From: Pedobacter schmidteae
GTDB lineage: Bacteria; Bacteroidota; Bacteroidia; Sphingobacteriales; Sphingobacteriaceae
Direction of reading: 5' to 3'
Assembly: GCF_900564155.1 (NCBI RefSeq)
Contig: NZ_LS999839.1
Location: 1,051,097-1,115,096, forward strand
Length of the DNA: 64,000 nt
Shown here: one piece after another, positions 26,843-36,071 of the stretch
How the letters are laid out: the number at the start of each line of letters is the position of its first letter
Numbering within the stretch: the first letter of the stretch is position 1
Position numbers and translations under genes: made by a program
The notes under the pieces: generated by a model
Database searches by the model: none
What the model was told of the DNA's origin: nothing
What the model saw: only the letters and a program-made list of their open reading frames with translations

Positions 26843-28352
26843 TTTTAGGCTTATCAGCTTGCTTTTTTCTACGGTTGTTTCTATTGCGGTTATTTCTGTT
26901 CCCCGAAGGTTTACCTTCACCCTGCGGTTGCGGTGTGCCCTGGGTCTGAACCTGCTGTTCTCCTTTAGCTTGCTCGCTCTTAGGTTGATTGCCGCCCTGA
27001 CCTTGTTTTGGTCCCTGCTGCTGTCCTTTAGGCTTGCCCTGACCGTGCTGCTGGCCCCCGGCATTTTCCTTACGCCCTGCATCCTGCCTATTTTTAGCTT
27101 GCTGCTGAGGTTTGCCACCTCTTTCGCCCTTATCAGTCCTTTCTGGTCTATCGGTACGCTCTGGTCTGTCCGTACGATCGTTTCTATCCGCGTTATTTTT
27201 ATTGCGATTATTGTTGCGGTTATTGTTGTTCCTGTTGCCTTTGTTTCTTGGTTTATCATCCAAACGTGTTAAGCTGTCTTGTCCAACTACGTTCTCATAA
27301 TCAGGGCTCTTGTCCAACACCGCAGCGGCAACCAGTTCTACTGCTTCCTCTTTAAGGTTAATTGGTTTCTGTCCCCTTTTGTTCATCGCCATGATTTCTT
27401 TCACACGGTCGACCTTTAGCGGGATCCAATCTTCCGTATTTGGATAACTAAACCACATTAGTTTCTTAAAAATATCTGTTTTCTGGTGCCTGGCTACACC
27501 TATTTCGGTTTGCAAGCTATCTACGCGATCAGGAATATCCTTCAGCGCATCCAGGTAGGTATCCAGCTCGTAGTTTAAACAGCATTTCAACTTACCGCAT
27601 TGTCCGGCCAGCTTCAACGTGTTCAGTGATAAATTCTGGTATCTTGCCGCAGCAGTGGATACCGTTTTGAAGTTTGTTAACCAGGTAGAGCAGCACAGTT
27701 CTCTTCCACATGATCCGATTCCACCCAACCGGCCTGCTTCCTGACGCATCCCGATTTGCCTCATTTCAATCCTGATACGGAAAGTTTCGGCCATCTTTTT
27801 TATCAGCTCCCTAAAATCTACCCTGCCTTCGGCAGTATAAAAGAAGGTAGCTTTGGTTTTATCGCCCTGATAATCTACGTCGCTGATTTTCATCGACAAA
27901 CGCAGATCCAATGCCAGTGTACGTGCTTTGTGCATGGTTTCCCACTCCATTGATTTGGCTACTTTCCATTTCTCTACATCAGCTTCAGTTGCTTTTCTGT
28001 AGATTTTCCGGGTGACCTGCTCAACAGTGGTTTTTCTGCGTTTCATCTGTATCCGGACCAATTCGCCGGTTAAGGAAACATGGCCCACATCGTAACCGCC
28101 GGTTGGCCCTTCAACTGCAACCAGTTCGCCTATTTCAAGGTAAATGTTGTCATTATTGACAAAGAACTCTTTCCTTGCACCTTTAAATTTAACTTCTATT
28201 ACCTGAAAAGGTTTATAATTTGAGGGCATATCCAAGTTGGACAGCCAATCGTAAACTTCCATTTTTCCGCATCCGCCGGTGGCACATGAGCCATTACTTT
28301 TGCAGCCTGCGGGGGCGCAACCGCCACCTGTAGAACAACTTCCACATCCCAT
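26832..28352 (-). CDS. PSP1-domain protein, RicT/YaaT-like
   Basis: 506 aa. The N-terminal 30 residues are Gly/Cys-rich (many cysteines in GCGSCSTGGGCAPAGC and neighbours). The PSP1 core occupies about 40-290, with the hallmark EAGRLGGIGSCGRELCCSTW and GQCGKLKCCLNYE cysteine segments. The last 130 or so residues are a disordered Asn/Arg/Gln/Gly/Lys-rich tail ending in RRKKQADKPKNEE, which could bind RNA. In Bacillus, RicT works with Y-complex partners and RNase Y; whether this applies here is not known. It lies in the conserved Bacteroidota order delta'-PSP1-gldH. Confidence 0.88.
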   Translation of the reverse strand: MGCGSCSTGGGCAPAGCKSNGSCATGGCGKMEVYDWLSNLDMPSNYKPFQVIEVKFKGARKEFFVNNDNIYLEIGELVAVEGPTGGYDVGHVSLTGELVRIQMKRRKTTVEQVTRKIYRKATEADVEKWKVAKSMEWETMHKARTLALDLRLSMKISDVDYQGDKTKATFFYTAEGRVDFRELIKKMAETFRIRIEMRQIGMRQEAGRLGGIGSCGRELCCSTWLTNFKTVSTAAARYQNLSLNTLKLAGQCGKLKCCLNYELDTYLDALKDIPDRVDSLQTEIGVARHQKTDIFKKLMWFSYPNTEDWIPLKVDRVKEIMAMNKRGQKPINLKEEAVELVAAAVLDKSPDYENVVGQDSLTRLDDKPRNKGNRNNNNRNNNRNKNNADRNDRTDRPERTDRPERTDKGERGGKPQQQAKNRQDAGRKENAGGQQHGQGKPKGQQQGPKQGQGGNQPKSEQAKGEQQVQTQGTPQPQGEGKPSGNRNNRNRNNRRKKQADKPKNEE

Positions 28353-28354
28353 AA

Positions 28355-29512
28355 CTAACTGTATATATATTGAGTCCCTTTCGGGAGCGTTTTAAACTTA
28401 ATTATTTTTACCAATTGTAAAGATACATCTAAAAACAGAATTTTAGGATTCGCATTTCGTTCAATGTGATAATGTGCCTTTTCCAATTCTGCAATAATGG
28501 CATCCGCCATGTTCAAATCCAGCACATGCACCGACAGCTTTTTGGCTGTTTCCAGTGCCCTTGCCGGCAATTTCACCAGTTCATCGGCCCCGCTCAACAA
28601 TAAGCTGCATTCGCGCAAAAAACTGATTCCGTATTTTAAAAAATTCTTTTGATTTTCTCTTCCCCAACCCGCTATCTGCTCTACAAAAATAGTCAAATCC
28701 AACACCCGGTTGCCATAGCCCATGCGCAACCACTCGGCAAATTTGTCGGCATTGTCATTGTGTGTATTGGCCACCAGCAATTTAGCCTCAATCAAGTTGC
28801 CATCAGCCAGAAAGCTGTATTCAGTAGCCTGGTTTTCGGGCAAGCCATGCCCGTCCATCAGATAACTTTCTACCGTGGCATGCGGAAGTTTTGGTATTTT
28901 AACAATCTGTGTCCGCGATAACAGTGTAGATAGGATTTGCTCCTGATTATTGGCCACCAATATAAACAACGTATTTTGAGGAGGTTCTTCAATGATCTTT
29001 AGCAAGGCATTGCCTTCTTTATCCAGGTACTCCGGCAACCACATGATCAGCACCTTGGTTTGTGCTTCAAATGCTTTATAGCTTAGTTTTTTAATGATAT
29101 CGTGGCATTCAGCAATATTGATATTGGCTTGCTTATTTTCGGCGCTCAATTTAGACCGCCAGATGTCCATATCAAAATAGGCATCAGCCAGCAGCATGCT
29201 TCTCCATTCTTCCAGTACATCAACCGCCGTTCTCACATCCTTTGATGCAAAAAAAGGATAAGAAAAATGCAGATCGGGATGAATGTATCGTTCATATTTA
29301 CGGCAGGATGAGCATACCCCACAGCTATCATCGGCCTGTTTATCCAGACAATTGATGTACTGCGCATACGCAATTGCCAATGGCAAAGCACCACTGCCAT
29401 CGCTCGACAGAAACAACTGGGCATGACTAATCCTGTTCTCTGCAACGGTTTGTACCAATTGCTGCTTTATATTTTCCTGACCGATGATTTCTTTAAACTG
29501 CATTTGGTGCAA
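28355..29512 (-). CDS. holB: DNA polymerase III subunit delta'
   Basis: 385 aa; the second start (MQFKEI) removes three residues and is equally possible. A clamp-loader AAA+ protein: FKEIIGQENIKQQLVQTV and SHAQLF at the N-terminus, a four-cysteine zinc module (CLDKQADDSCGVCSSC), and the sensor region EGNALLKIIEEPPQNTLFIL followed by STLLSRTQIVKIP. The Walker A loop is degenerate (SSDGSGALPLA), as expected of delta'. It acts in loading the sliding clamp. It is the first gene of the leftward holB-PSP1-gldH group, two bases from the next gene. Confidence 0.88.
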   Translation of the reverse strand: MHQMQFKEIIGQENIKQQLVQTVAENRISHAQLFLSSDGSGALPLAIAYAQYINCLDKQADDSCGVCSSCRKYERYIHPDLHFSYPFFASKDVRTAVDVLEEWRSMLLADAYFDMDIWRSKLSAENKQANINIAECHDIIKKLSYKAFEAQTKVLIMWLPEYLDKEGNALLKIIEEPPQNTLFILVANNQEQILSTLLSRTQIVKIPKLPHATVESYLMDGHGLPENQATEYSFLADGNLIEAKLLVANTHNDNADKFAEWLRMGYGNRVLDLTIFVEQIAGWGRENQKNFLKYGISFLRECSLLLSGADELVKLPARALETAKKLSVHVLDLNMADAIIAELEKAHYHIERNANPKILFLDVSLQLVKIIKFKTLPKGTQYIYS

Positions 29513-29595
29513 AATAACAAAATTTTAACACTTGCCTGCAACAAGCACTAAAGTTGACAAATCCCTGCAGTAACCTGATCGGCAATTAATTTACT

Positions 29596-29603
29596 TATCT
29601 TTG
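29596..29603 (+). promoter_or_regulatory. -7 box of ruvX (leaderless type)
   Basis: TATCTTTG ends four bases before the ATG at 29608, so transcription should begin at or next to the start codon. No convincing -33 TTG at the right distance was found. Confidence 0.5.
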
Positions 29604-29607
29604 CCGC

Positions 29608-30024
29608 ATGCCACGGATTATTGCTTTTGATTATGGAACCAAACGTATCGGCATTGCCGTTACCGATCCATTACAGATTATTGCTACCGGACTGGACACC
29701 ATACATCCCAAGGATATTATGGAATACCTGAAAAAGTACCTGTTAACCGAAGAGGTAGAGGCCTTTGTTTTGGGCGATCCCAAACAGATGGATGGCAGTC
29801 CGTCCGACTCTGCACAGCATGTAAAAGGATTTGCCAAAACTTTAAAAAAAACCTTCCCCGACATTCCTCAACACTGGATAGATGAACGTTTCACCTCCAA
29901 AATTGCGCATGAAACTATTATGCAAAGCGGATTAAAAAAACAGGACAGGAAAAATAAAGAAAGGGTAGATACCATATCTGCAACCATCATTTTACAATAT
30001 TTTATGGAGCAACATCGTTTATAA
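29608..30024 (+). CDS. ruvX: putative pre-16S rRNA nuclease / Holliday junction resolvase YqgF
   Basis: 138 aa, the usual length of YqgF/RuvX, an RNase H-fold nuclease implicated in 16S rRNA 5' maturation. Visible family motifs are FDYGTKRIGIAVTDP with the metal-binding Asp at the start, FVLGDPKQMDGSPSDSA, and WIDERFTSKIAHETI, followed by KERVDTISATIILQYF with the C-terminal Asp. It is the first gene of a rightward run with the O-methyltransferase and two glucosaminidase genes. Confidence 0.93.
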   Translation: MPRIIAFDYGTKRIGIAVTDPLQIIATGLDTIHPKDIMEYLKKYLLTEEVEAFVLGDPKQMDGSPSDSAQHVKGFAKTLKKTFPDIPQHWIDERFTSKIAHETIMQSGLKKQDRKNKERVDTISATIILQYFMEQHRL

Positions 30025-30056
30025 CAACGTTTGCGGAAGCACCACTACATGAAAAT

Positions 30057-30692
30057 ATGAGTTTAATTAATGACGACATGCAGCAATTGCTGCTCAATTA
30101 TTGCGAACCGGAAAGTGCTTTATTGCAAAGGATAGACCGGGAAACGAATTTGAAAGTATTGATGCCAAGAATGCTTTCGGGCCATTATCAGGGCCGTGTG
30201 CTGAGCATGCTTAGCAAAATGATCGGCCCTTCAAGGATCCTGGAGATCGGCACATTTACCGGCTATGCTACCCTTTGTCTGGCCGAAGGCCTGACCGATG
30301 AGGGCCTGCTCTACACACTCGACATCAACGAAGAACTGGAAGAAATGGTGCGCAACAATTTTGCCGCATCAGACTACAATAGCCAGATCAAATACATTTT
30401 GGGCGATGCCAACGAAACAATCAATGCCCTGGATGAAGTGTTTGACCTTGTTTTTATTGATGCAGATAAAAAAAACAACGGAACTTATTACGACCTTATT
30501 TTTGACAGGGTACGCAAGGGCGGTTTGATCATTGTGGATAATGTACTGTGGAGTGGAAAAGTACTGAACAGTAACCCCGACAAGGACACCAAAAATATCA
30601 CTACATTTAACGATAAGATTTTGGCAGACAGCAGGGTAGAGAAACTCATCCTTCCTGTTAGAGATGGTCTGTTTATCATCAGAAAAAAATAA
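30057..30692 (+). CDS. O-methyltransferase, class I SAM-dependent (CCoAOMT-like)
   Basis: 211 aa. SAM-binding motif I is ILEIGTFTGYATLCLAEGL, the acidic turn is LYTLDINEELEE, and the metal-linked Asp lies in DLVFIDADKKNNGTYYDLIF, followed by LIIVDNVLWSGKV. These match the bacterial catechol or caffeoyl-CoA O-methyltransferase family; natural substrates of these bacterial members are mostly unknown. Cytoplasmic. It stands 32 bases after ruvX and two bases before the first glucosaminidase gene. Confidence 0.9.
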   Translation: MSLINDDMQQLLLNYCEPESALLQRIDRETNLKVLMPRMLSGHYQGRVLSMLSKMIGPSRILEIGTFTGYATLCLAEGLTDEGLLYTLDINEELEEMVRNNFAASDYNSQIKYILGDANETINALDEVFDLVFIDADKKNNGTYYDLIFDRVRKGGLIIVDNVLWSGKVLNSNPDKDTKNITTFNDKILADSRVEKLILPVRDGLFIIRKK

Positions 30693-30694
30693 AT

Positions 30695-31372
30695 ATGATT
30701 AGAACAGCATTGTATATCGGCTTATTTCTAAGCTGCTTTAGTTTGAGCAGCAAAGCACAACGCACCGAAGATTATATTAATGCTTATGCCGAACATGCCC
30801 AGGCACTGATGCGGGAATATAAAATCCCTGCCAGTATCATTCTGGCAGTTGCCATCCACGAATCGGCCGCCGGAACCAGTAAAATAGCCCGATACCTGAA
30901 CAATCATTTTGGCATTAAAGGGGATAACAGCAATACGGAAATCCGGTCCTCTTATAAAGACTATCCATCCGTCAATGAGTCGTACGACCACTTTCTGGAA
31001 TTTTTAAAAAGCAGGGTTTCCTTTAACCGGCTTTTCGAAAAATACGATCAATATGATTACAGAAACTGGGCAAGGGGCATTCAACGTGGTGGATATGCCC
31101 GGAGCAGGTCATGGGCTTCGCAGGTAATTGGCATCATAAAAAAGAACAATTTAACACAGTACGACGAACGACCGGACGATTATAATGAGCCCCCGGCGCC
31201 TGAGTCTTCTTCATCAAAACCCAGAAAGTCAACTGCCAAAACCTATACTGTAAAACGTGGAGACAACCTGCACAATATTGCCAAAGCACGACGTACAACT
31301 CCCGCAGCCATCATGAAAAAGAACGGATTAAAAAGCCATGCTTTAAAACCCGGACAAAAACTTAAATTGTAA
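30695..31372 (+). CDS. secreted glucosaminidase with LysM domain
   Basis: 225 aa with a signal peptide ending near residue 21 (LSSKAQ). The glucosaminidase (GH73-like) domain spans about 27-155: IPASIILAVAIHESAAGTSK with the likely catalytic Glu in HESA, and NNHFGIKGDNSNT. A Ser/Pro-rich linker leads to one C-terminal LysM (about 181-225, YTVKRGDNLHNIAKARRTTP). It should bind and cleave peptidoglycan. Its stop and the next start overlap (TAATG), and the next gene encodes a paralogue. Confidence 0.92.
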   Translation: MIRTALYIGLFLSCFSLSSKAQRTEDYINAYAEHAQALMREYKIPASIILAVAIHESAAGTSKIARYLNNHFGIKGDNSNTEIRSSYKDYPSVNESYDHFLEFLKSRVSFNRLFEKYDQYDYRNWARGIQRGGYARSRSWASQVIGIIKKNNLTQYDERPDDYNEPPAPESSSSKPRKSTAKTYTVKRGDNLHNIAKARRTTPAAIMKKNGLKSHALKPGQKLKL

Positions 31373-32298
31373 TGAACAACAGAATATTAGCCCTAGCCTT
31401 ATTGAGCCTTGCTTTTTTTAGCGCCTGTAAATCCAGAAAATATAGCCGCAACAACAAACAGATTGAAAAAGCAGCCAATAAAGCCAATCCTGATGCCAAA
31501 TCCTATACCACATTAAACTACATTGAAGCCTTCAAAGGGGTAGCTATAGAGGAAATGAACAAATACGGCATTCCGGCAAGCATTACCCTTGCCCAGGGGA
31601 TTATTGAATCGGGAAGTGGCAACAGCAGTCTGGCCAAATATGCCAACAACCACTTTGGCATCAAATGCACATCAGACTGGAAAGGCAAGGGATATTACAA
31701 AGATGATGACAAGGCCGACGATTGTTTCAGAGTATACAAGGATGCCCGCGAATCGTATAAAGATCACTCGGAGTTCCTGAAAAGAAAGCGCTACAGTTTT
31801 TTGTTTGAGCTGGATAAAAACGACTATAAAAACTGGGCTTCGGGCTTAAAACAAGCGGGCTACGCCACAAACCCTAAATATCCGTCGATGCTGATCAGTG
31901 TGATTGAACGTTATGAGCTTTATCAGTACGATCAACCGGAATCGGAAAGAGACAAAATAAAGCGGGAAGATAAGATCTTTTCAGAAATCAATGCCAATAT
32001 CCCAAATGAAAAAAAGAAATTTACACCGGTAGAAACGCCGCCCTCAAAACAAGTAGTCAAAACACCTGATACACTGAGGATATCAGCTTCTGGAGCTACA
32101 TACCAGCCAGCAGTTGATACAACCGCCAAACCCGATATCGCACCCGTATTTAAACCAGGTAGCTATACTGTAAAACAAGGCGACACACTTTATGGGATTT
32201 CTAAAAAGTTCAACATTACTATTGATGACCTGAAATCGCTAAACAATTTGAACGACACTGGGATCAAAATAGGCCAGAAACTGATCTTAGTTAAATAA
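31372..32298 (+). CDS. glucosaminidase lipoprotein with LysM domain
   Basis: 308 aa, paralogous to the preceding gene but membrane-anchored: the signal ends at C19 (AFFSACKSRK). The glucosaminidase domain lies at about 45-190 (IPASITLAQGIIESGSGNSS with the catalytic Glu in IIES, and NNHFGIKCTSDWKGKGYY). A variable linker of about 65 residues is followed by a LysM at 260-307 (YTVKQGDTLYGISKKFNITI). It resembles FlgJ-like autolysins without any flagellar context. Coupled to the upstream copy by a one-base overlap. Confidence 0.92.
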   Translation: MNNRILALALLSLAFFSACKSRKYSRNNKQIEKAANKANPDAKSYTTLNYIEAFKGVAIEEMNKYGIPASITLAQGIIESGSGNSSLAKYANNHFGIKCTSDWKGKGYYKDDDKADDCFRVYKDARESYKDHSEFLKRKRYSFLFELDKNDYKNWASGLKQAGYATNPKYPSMLISVIERYELYQYDQPESERDKIKREDKIFSEINANIPNEKKKFTPVETPPSKQVVKTPDTLRISASGATYQPAVDTTAKPDIAPVFKPGSYTVKQGDTLYGISKKFNITIDDLKSLNNLNDTGIKIGQKLILVK

Positions 32299-32331
32299 TG
32301 TTAATATTATTACATGGATATCGTTATCTTG

Positions 32332-32339
32332 TAATTTTG
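32332..32339 (+). promoter_or_regulatory. -7 box of the CPD-domain gene
   Basis: TAATTTTG ends seven bases before the ATG at 32347, again predicting a nearly leaderless transcript. Confidence 0.45.
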
Positions 32340-32346
32340 TTGCTGA

Positions 32347-33099
32347 ATGAAGTTTTATAGCCTTTTACTCCTTTTTTATTGCTTTGCATTTAAAGCCCTT
32401 GCCCAACAGAATATGGTAAAGGGCTTTGTGGTGGATAAGGATTCCAAACTTCGTTTGGCCAAGGTGTATATTTATAATCCAGCCAATGACGAAGGCATTT
32501 ACAATACCCCAAAGGGGGAATTCAGCATTAAAGCCAAGCCGGGAGATACTCTGTTTGCTGTTTTGCAAGGTTATGCATTAGATACAGTAGTACTGAACAG
32601 CCAGAAAGCAGTATACTTTCAATTGAAATCGCTGGGCATTCCCCTCCGGGAGGTGGCCATTATTGGGGATAAATTTACGCCGAGGGAACGCCATGAGCAG
32701 ACGCTTAAAGAGTATAAATACCAGCTGGACAAAGGAAAAGCAAAAGATTTGCTAAACCTGGGTCTGGGTGGGGCTGGCTTAGGTATAGATGCCATTTACA
32801 ACCTGTTGAGCAGGCAGGGAAAGAATGCCCGTCACCTGCAAAAGATACTAGAGCGGGATTACCGGGAGGCCATTGTTGACTACAGATTTAAGCCTGATTA
32901 TGTAAAGCGGGTGCTACAGATTGGCGATTATGAGGCTGAAGATTTTATGCAGCAGTACCGCCCTTCGTACGATTTTGTCCTGAGTGCTTCAGATTATGCC
33001 TTTGTGGTATACCTGAGAAACAATTATGCCAATTATAAGCGAAACCCTAATGCCCTTAAGCTGCCGGCACTTCCAAAAATAACCATAGAAAAGTTTTGA
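32347..33099 (+). CDS. exported carboxypeptidase-D-like regulatory-domain protein
   Basis: 250 aa. Signal peptide to about residue 19 (FKALAQ). A beta-sandwich domain like the carboxypeptidase regulatory domain occupies about 22-95 (MVKGFVVDKDSKLRLAKVYI; TPKGEFSIKAKPGDTLFAVL). The rest is helical and charged and includes HEQTLKEYKYQLDKGKAKDL. Such proteins are common and uncharacterised in Bacteroidota. A related short protein is at 54142-54780. Its stop overlaps the TTG start of the next gene, suggesting a functional link with the HExxH membrane protein. Confidence 0.8.
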   Translation: MKFYSLLLLFYCFAFKALAQQNMVKGFVVDKDSKLRLAKVYIYNPANDEGIYNTPKGEFSIKAKPGDTLFAVLQGYALDTVVLNSQKAVYFQLKSLGIPLREVAIIGDKFTPRERHEQTLKEYKYQLDKGKAKDLLNLGLGGAGLGIDAIYNLLSRQGKNARHLQKILERDYREAIVDYRFKPDYVKRVLQIGDYEAEDFMQQYRPSYDFVLSASDYAFVVYLRNNYANYKRNPNALKLPALPKITIEKF

Positions 33100-33419
33100 G
33101 ACCAATTGTGCTTATTTTTGCCAAAATACCCGCCAGCGCCATGGCCATTTTCCCTTTTATCCTGCTGAAAGAAGCCTCGTATAAAACCAATAAAAGACTG
33201 ATCAATCACGAGCGTATACACCTGCGACAACAACTCGAATTACTGGTATTGCCTTTTTACGCACTGTATTTGCTGCATTATCTTTTTAACCTGATCAGAT
33301 ACCGTAACCATCACAGGGCTTACCTGAACATTGTATTTGAGAAGGAAGCTTATGCCTGCGATGATAACCTCGATTATTTGACGCAAAGGCGTTTTTTCTC
33401 CTGGTTAAAATTTTGTTAA
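33096..33419 (+). CDS. small membrane protein with HExxH zincin motif
   Basis: 107 aa from a TTG at 33096 overlapping the previous stop; a GTG at 33108 or the internal ATG (MAIFPF) are alternatives. It has a hydrophobic N-terminus, the zinc-protease motif HERIH inside LINHERIHLRQQLELL, a hydrophobic helix after it, and a downstream FEKEAYACD that could give the third zinc ligand. The pattern resembles stripped-down M48/M56-like membrane peptidases. The family seems common but uncharacterised in Bacteroidota. Protease activity is inferred only. Confidence 0.7.
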   Translation: MRPIVLIFAKIPASAMAIFPFILLKEASYKTNKRLINHERIHLRQQLELLVLPFYALYLLHYLFNLIRYRNHHRAYLNIVFEKEAYACDDNLDYLTQRRFFSWLKFC

Positions 33420-33502
33420 AAGTTCAGCCCTTAGCCCGTACTTATCCAATTAGTTTACTATTAAACTTTTAATCGACCACTTTTTTGTTTTTCTTTGTAG
33501 TA

Positions 33503-34516
33503 ATGAAGAGTTTTTATGCTTACTTACTATTAGTTTTTAGCGGTACTACCAGCCTGTATGCTCAGGAGATTGACACTATCCCTATTAATACCAAAGGTCT
33601 GGATATTAAATTAAAACGTAGTCCGCTACCTTCAAGGACAGGAACCATCCCTTTTAAACCTGTAGAAATAGCTCCGGAAGTAGTTGATGCCCGCGTAAAT
33701 TATTGGAAGACCAGAACTTCGGTCGGCATTAATGTAAACCAGGCGACTTTTTCCAACAACTGGAAAGGCGGTGGGGTAAACTCACTGGCGGTAGCAGGGC
33801 TGGTAAACTACAAGGCCGAGTATGCAAAAGAAAGTTACAGTTACGTAAGCGAGGTAGTCCTGGAATACGGTAAGGTTAAAAACAAAGATCAGTTGCAGAA
33901 GAAAACGCGCGACAGGATTTTCTGGGACAACAAAGCTGCAATACAACTATCTAAAAACTGGTACTTCTTTGGATCAATCAGTTTTGAATCGCAGTTTGAC
34001 GCAGGTTTTTCTTATAGTAAGAACAAAGAGGGGAACGAAGTTGCAAATCTTATTTCCAGATTTATGGCTCCCGGCTACCTTACCGAATCCTTCGGTTTTG
34101 AATATAAGCCTAATAAATATTTCTCAACCCGTATTGGTACAGGTAGTGCCCGGCAAACTTTCGTGTTAGACTCGGCTGTTTACGACGCACCGAAGGCAGA
34201 TGGAACAGTAGCCCCGAAATATGGTGTAGAATTTAATAAGAAATTTAAAAATGAGCTGGCTTTCCAGATTGTAAGTAATTTTGAGAAAGAGGTTTTTACC
34301 AATACCATGCTAAAGGCAAGATACCAGATGTTTATTCCTTACGACAGGGCTTTGGTAAACATAGATCATCGTCTGGATGTATCCATCACCTCCAAGTTGA
34401 ACCGATTGATGAATGTATCCCTTACCGGGGTAGGCTTGTTTGACCGCGACAACGATACCAAGATACAGGGTAGCCAGGCACTTGCCCTTGGTGTCACATT
34501 TGTCTTCCCACGCTAA
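33503..34516 (+). CDS. DUF3078 outer-membrane protein
   Basis: 337 aa from the ATG at 33503; the longer frame uses an unlikely TTG. The signal peptide ends near residue 21 (TTSLYAQ). DUF3078 hallmarks are WKTRTSVGINVNQATFSNNW and KGGGVNSLAVAGLVNYKAEY. The rest shows alternating beta strands with aromatic girdles and ends in LGVTFVFPR, so an outer-membrane barrel is likely. Function is unknown. It is preceded by a TTTCTTTG stretch five bases from the start and lies before ffh. Confidence 0.85.
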   Translation: MKSFYAYLLLVFSGTTSLYAQEIDTIPINTKGLDIKLKRSPLPSRTGTIPFKPVEIAPEVVDARVNYWKTRTSVGINVNQATFSNNWKGGGVNSLAVAGLVNYKAEYAKESYSYVSEVVLEYGKVKNKDQLQKKTRDRIFWDNKAAIQLSKNWYFFGSISFESQFDAGFSYSKNKEGNEVANLISRFMAPGYLTESFGFEYKPNKYFSTRIGTGSARQTFVLDSAVYDAPKADGTVAPKYGVEFNKKFKNELAFQIVSNFEKEVFTNTMLKARYQMFIPYDRALVNIDHRLDVSITSKLNRLMNVSLTGVGLFDRDNDTKIQGSQALALGVTFVFPR

Positions 34517-34555
34517 TACTTTTTAATTACCCCCTCAAGTTTCCTCCAAAATTAA

Positions 34556-34563
34556 TACCTTTG
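34556..34563 (+). promoter_or_regulatory. -7 box of ffh
   Basis: TACCTTTG (TAnnTTTG consensus), 37 bases before the ffh ATG. Confidence 0.5.
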
Positions 34564-34600
34564 GGGCTACAAAAAATTGAACACTAAGCATTAAAAGAAA

Positions 34601-35935
34601 ATGTTTGAAAATTTACAGGATAAGCTAGATCGTGCGTTTAAAGTTTTAAAAGGACAGGGAAGCATTACAGAGATCAACGTGGCCGAAACCATGAAAGAGA
34701 TCCGTAAGGCTTTGTTAGATGCCGACGTAAACTATAAAACAGCCAAAAGCTTTACCGATGAGGTAAAAGAAAAAGCTTTGGGCTTAAACGTACTCACAGC
34801 TGTTTCGCCCGGTCAGTTACTTACCAAAGTAATGAACGATGAACTTACTGCCCTGATGGGTGGCGAGGTGACCGAACTTGACCTGAAAACAAATCCGACC
34901 ATTATATTGATTGCTGGTTTGAACGGTGCGGGTAAAACCACGTTTACCGGTAAACTGGCCAACTTCCTTAAAAGCAAAGGCAAGAAACCTTTGCTGGTAG
35001 CGGGCGACGTTTACAGACCGGCAGCGGTTGATCAGTTACAAATTTTAGCGGAACAGGTTGGCGTTCCGGTTTATGCAAATAAAGAATCCAAAGATCCTGT
35101 AGCGATAGCCCTTGAGGGTATAGCTGAAGGTAAAAAGAATAACAACAACGTCATCATCATTGACACTGCCGGTCGTTTATCGATCGACGAAAGTTTGATG
35201 AACGAGATTTCGGAAGTAAAAGCACAAACGAAACCGCACGAAATCTTATTTGTTGTTGATGCCATGACCGGTCAGGATGCTGTTAATACGGCAAAAGTAT
35301 TTAACGACAGGTTAGACTTTACCGGGGTAGTATTGACCAAATTAGATGGTGATACCCGCGGTGGTGCCGCCCTTTCTATTAAATCGGTAGTGAATAAACC
35401 GATTAAGTTTATCGGTACCGGCGAAAAGATGGAAGCCCTTGACGTGTTCTATCCGGAAAGGATGGCCTCACGTATTTTGGGAATGGGTGACGTGGTTTCC
35501 CTTGTTGAGCGTGCCCAACAGCAGTTTGATGAAAAAGAGGCTGCCGAACTTCAGAAAAAGATCCGTAAAAACAAGTTCGACTTCAACGATTTCTACAACC
35601 AAATTCAACAGATCAAAAAAATGGGTAACATGAAAGATCTGATGGGTATGATTCCCGGCGTAGGTAAAATGATGAAAAATGTGGAAATTGAAGATGATGC
35701 CTTTAAAAACGTGGAAGCCATTATTCAGTCGATGACCAAATTTGAACGCGAAAACCCTGATAGCATTCAGCAAAGCAGACGCCTGCGTATTGCGAAAGGG
35801 TCGGGTAATAAAATTGAAGAAGTAACCAAACTGATTAAACAGTTTGAAGATATGCGAAAAGTAATGAAACAGTTCTCGAATCCGGCTACCGCAGCAAGGA
35901 TGATGAAGAATATGCCTAAAATGCCTCAAAGATAA
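34601..35935 (+). CDS. ffh: signal recognition particle protein Ffh
   Basis: 444 aa GTPase that binds 4.5S RNA and signal sequences for co-translational targeting. N domain about 1-85; G domain with GLNGAGKTTFTGKLA, DVYRPAAVDQL, DTAGRLSIDE and TKLDGDTRGGAALS; methionine-rich M domain from about 300, with IPGVGKMMKNVE and the RRLRIAKGSGNKIEEV RNA-binding segment, ending in a Met-rich tail (ARMMKNMPKMPQ). Length is as usual. Followed by a rho-independent terminator at 35960-35987. No 4.5S RNA gene was recognised in the window. Confidence 0.97.
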   Translation: MFENLQDKLDRAFKVLKGQGSITEINVAETMKEIRKALLDADVNYKTAKSFTDEVKEKALGLNVLTAVSPGQLLTKVMNDELTALMGGEVTELDLKTNPTIILIAGLNGAGKTTFTGKLANFLKSKGKKPLLVAGDVYRPAAVDQLQILAEQVGVPVYANKESKDPVAIALEGIAEGKKNNNNVIIIDTAGRLSIDESLMNEISEVKAQTKPHEILFVVDAMTGQDAVNTAKVFNDRLDFTGVVLTKLDGDTRGGAALSIKSVVNKPIKFIGTGEKMEALDVFYPERMASRILGMGDVVSLVERAQQQFDEKEAAELQKKIRKNKFDFNDFYNQIQQIKKMGNMKDLMGMIPGVGKMMKNVEIEDDAFKNVEAIIQSMTKFERENPDSIQQSRRLRIAKGSGNKIEEVTKLIKQFEDMRKVMKQFSNPATAARMMKNMPKMPQR

Positions 35936-35959
35936 TTTGTAATTACAACAACCTAACCG

Positions 35960-35995
35960 ATCCCGGCCCATTCAACAGGACCGGGATTTTTTTTT
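35960..35995 (+). terminator. ffh terminator
   Basis: Stem ATCCCGG (35960-35966) / CCGGGAT (35981-35987) followed by a run of nine T. Confidence 0.8.
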
Positions 35996-36071
35996 GCTGT
36001 ATATGTTAAATTTTTTACCAACGTAACATCAAATCAGCATAGATTACGCCCATTATTCATCTTGTAATTTT

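Noticed and set aside
26843..27259. N-terminal extension of gldH
   Set aside because: It is the antiparallel-frame reading of the low-complexity tail of the PSP1 gene; the lipoprotein signal begins at 26842.
26772..27272. 166-aa plus-strand frame with many hydrophobic residues
   Set aside because: Shadow of the repetitive Asn/Arg/Gln-rich end of the PSP1 gene; it has no start context or homologue pattern.
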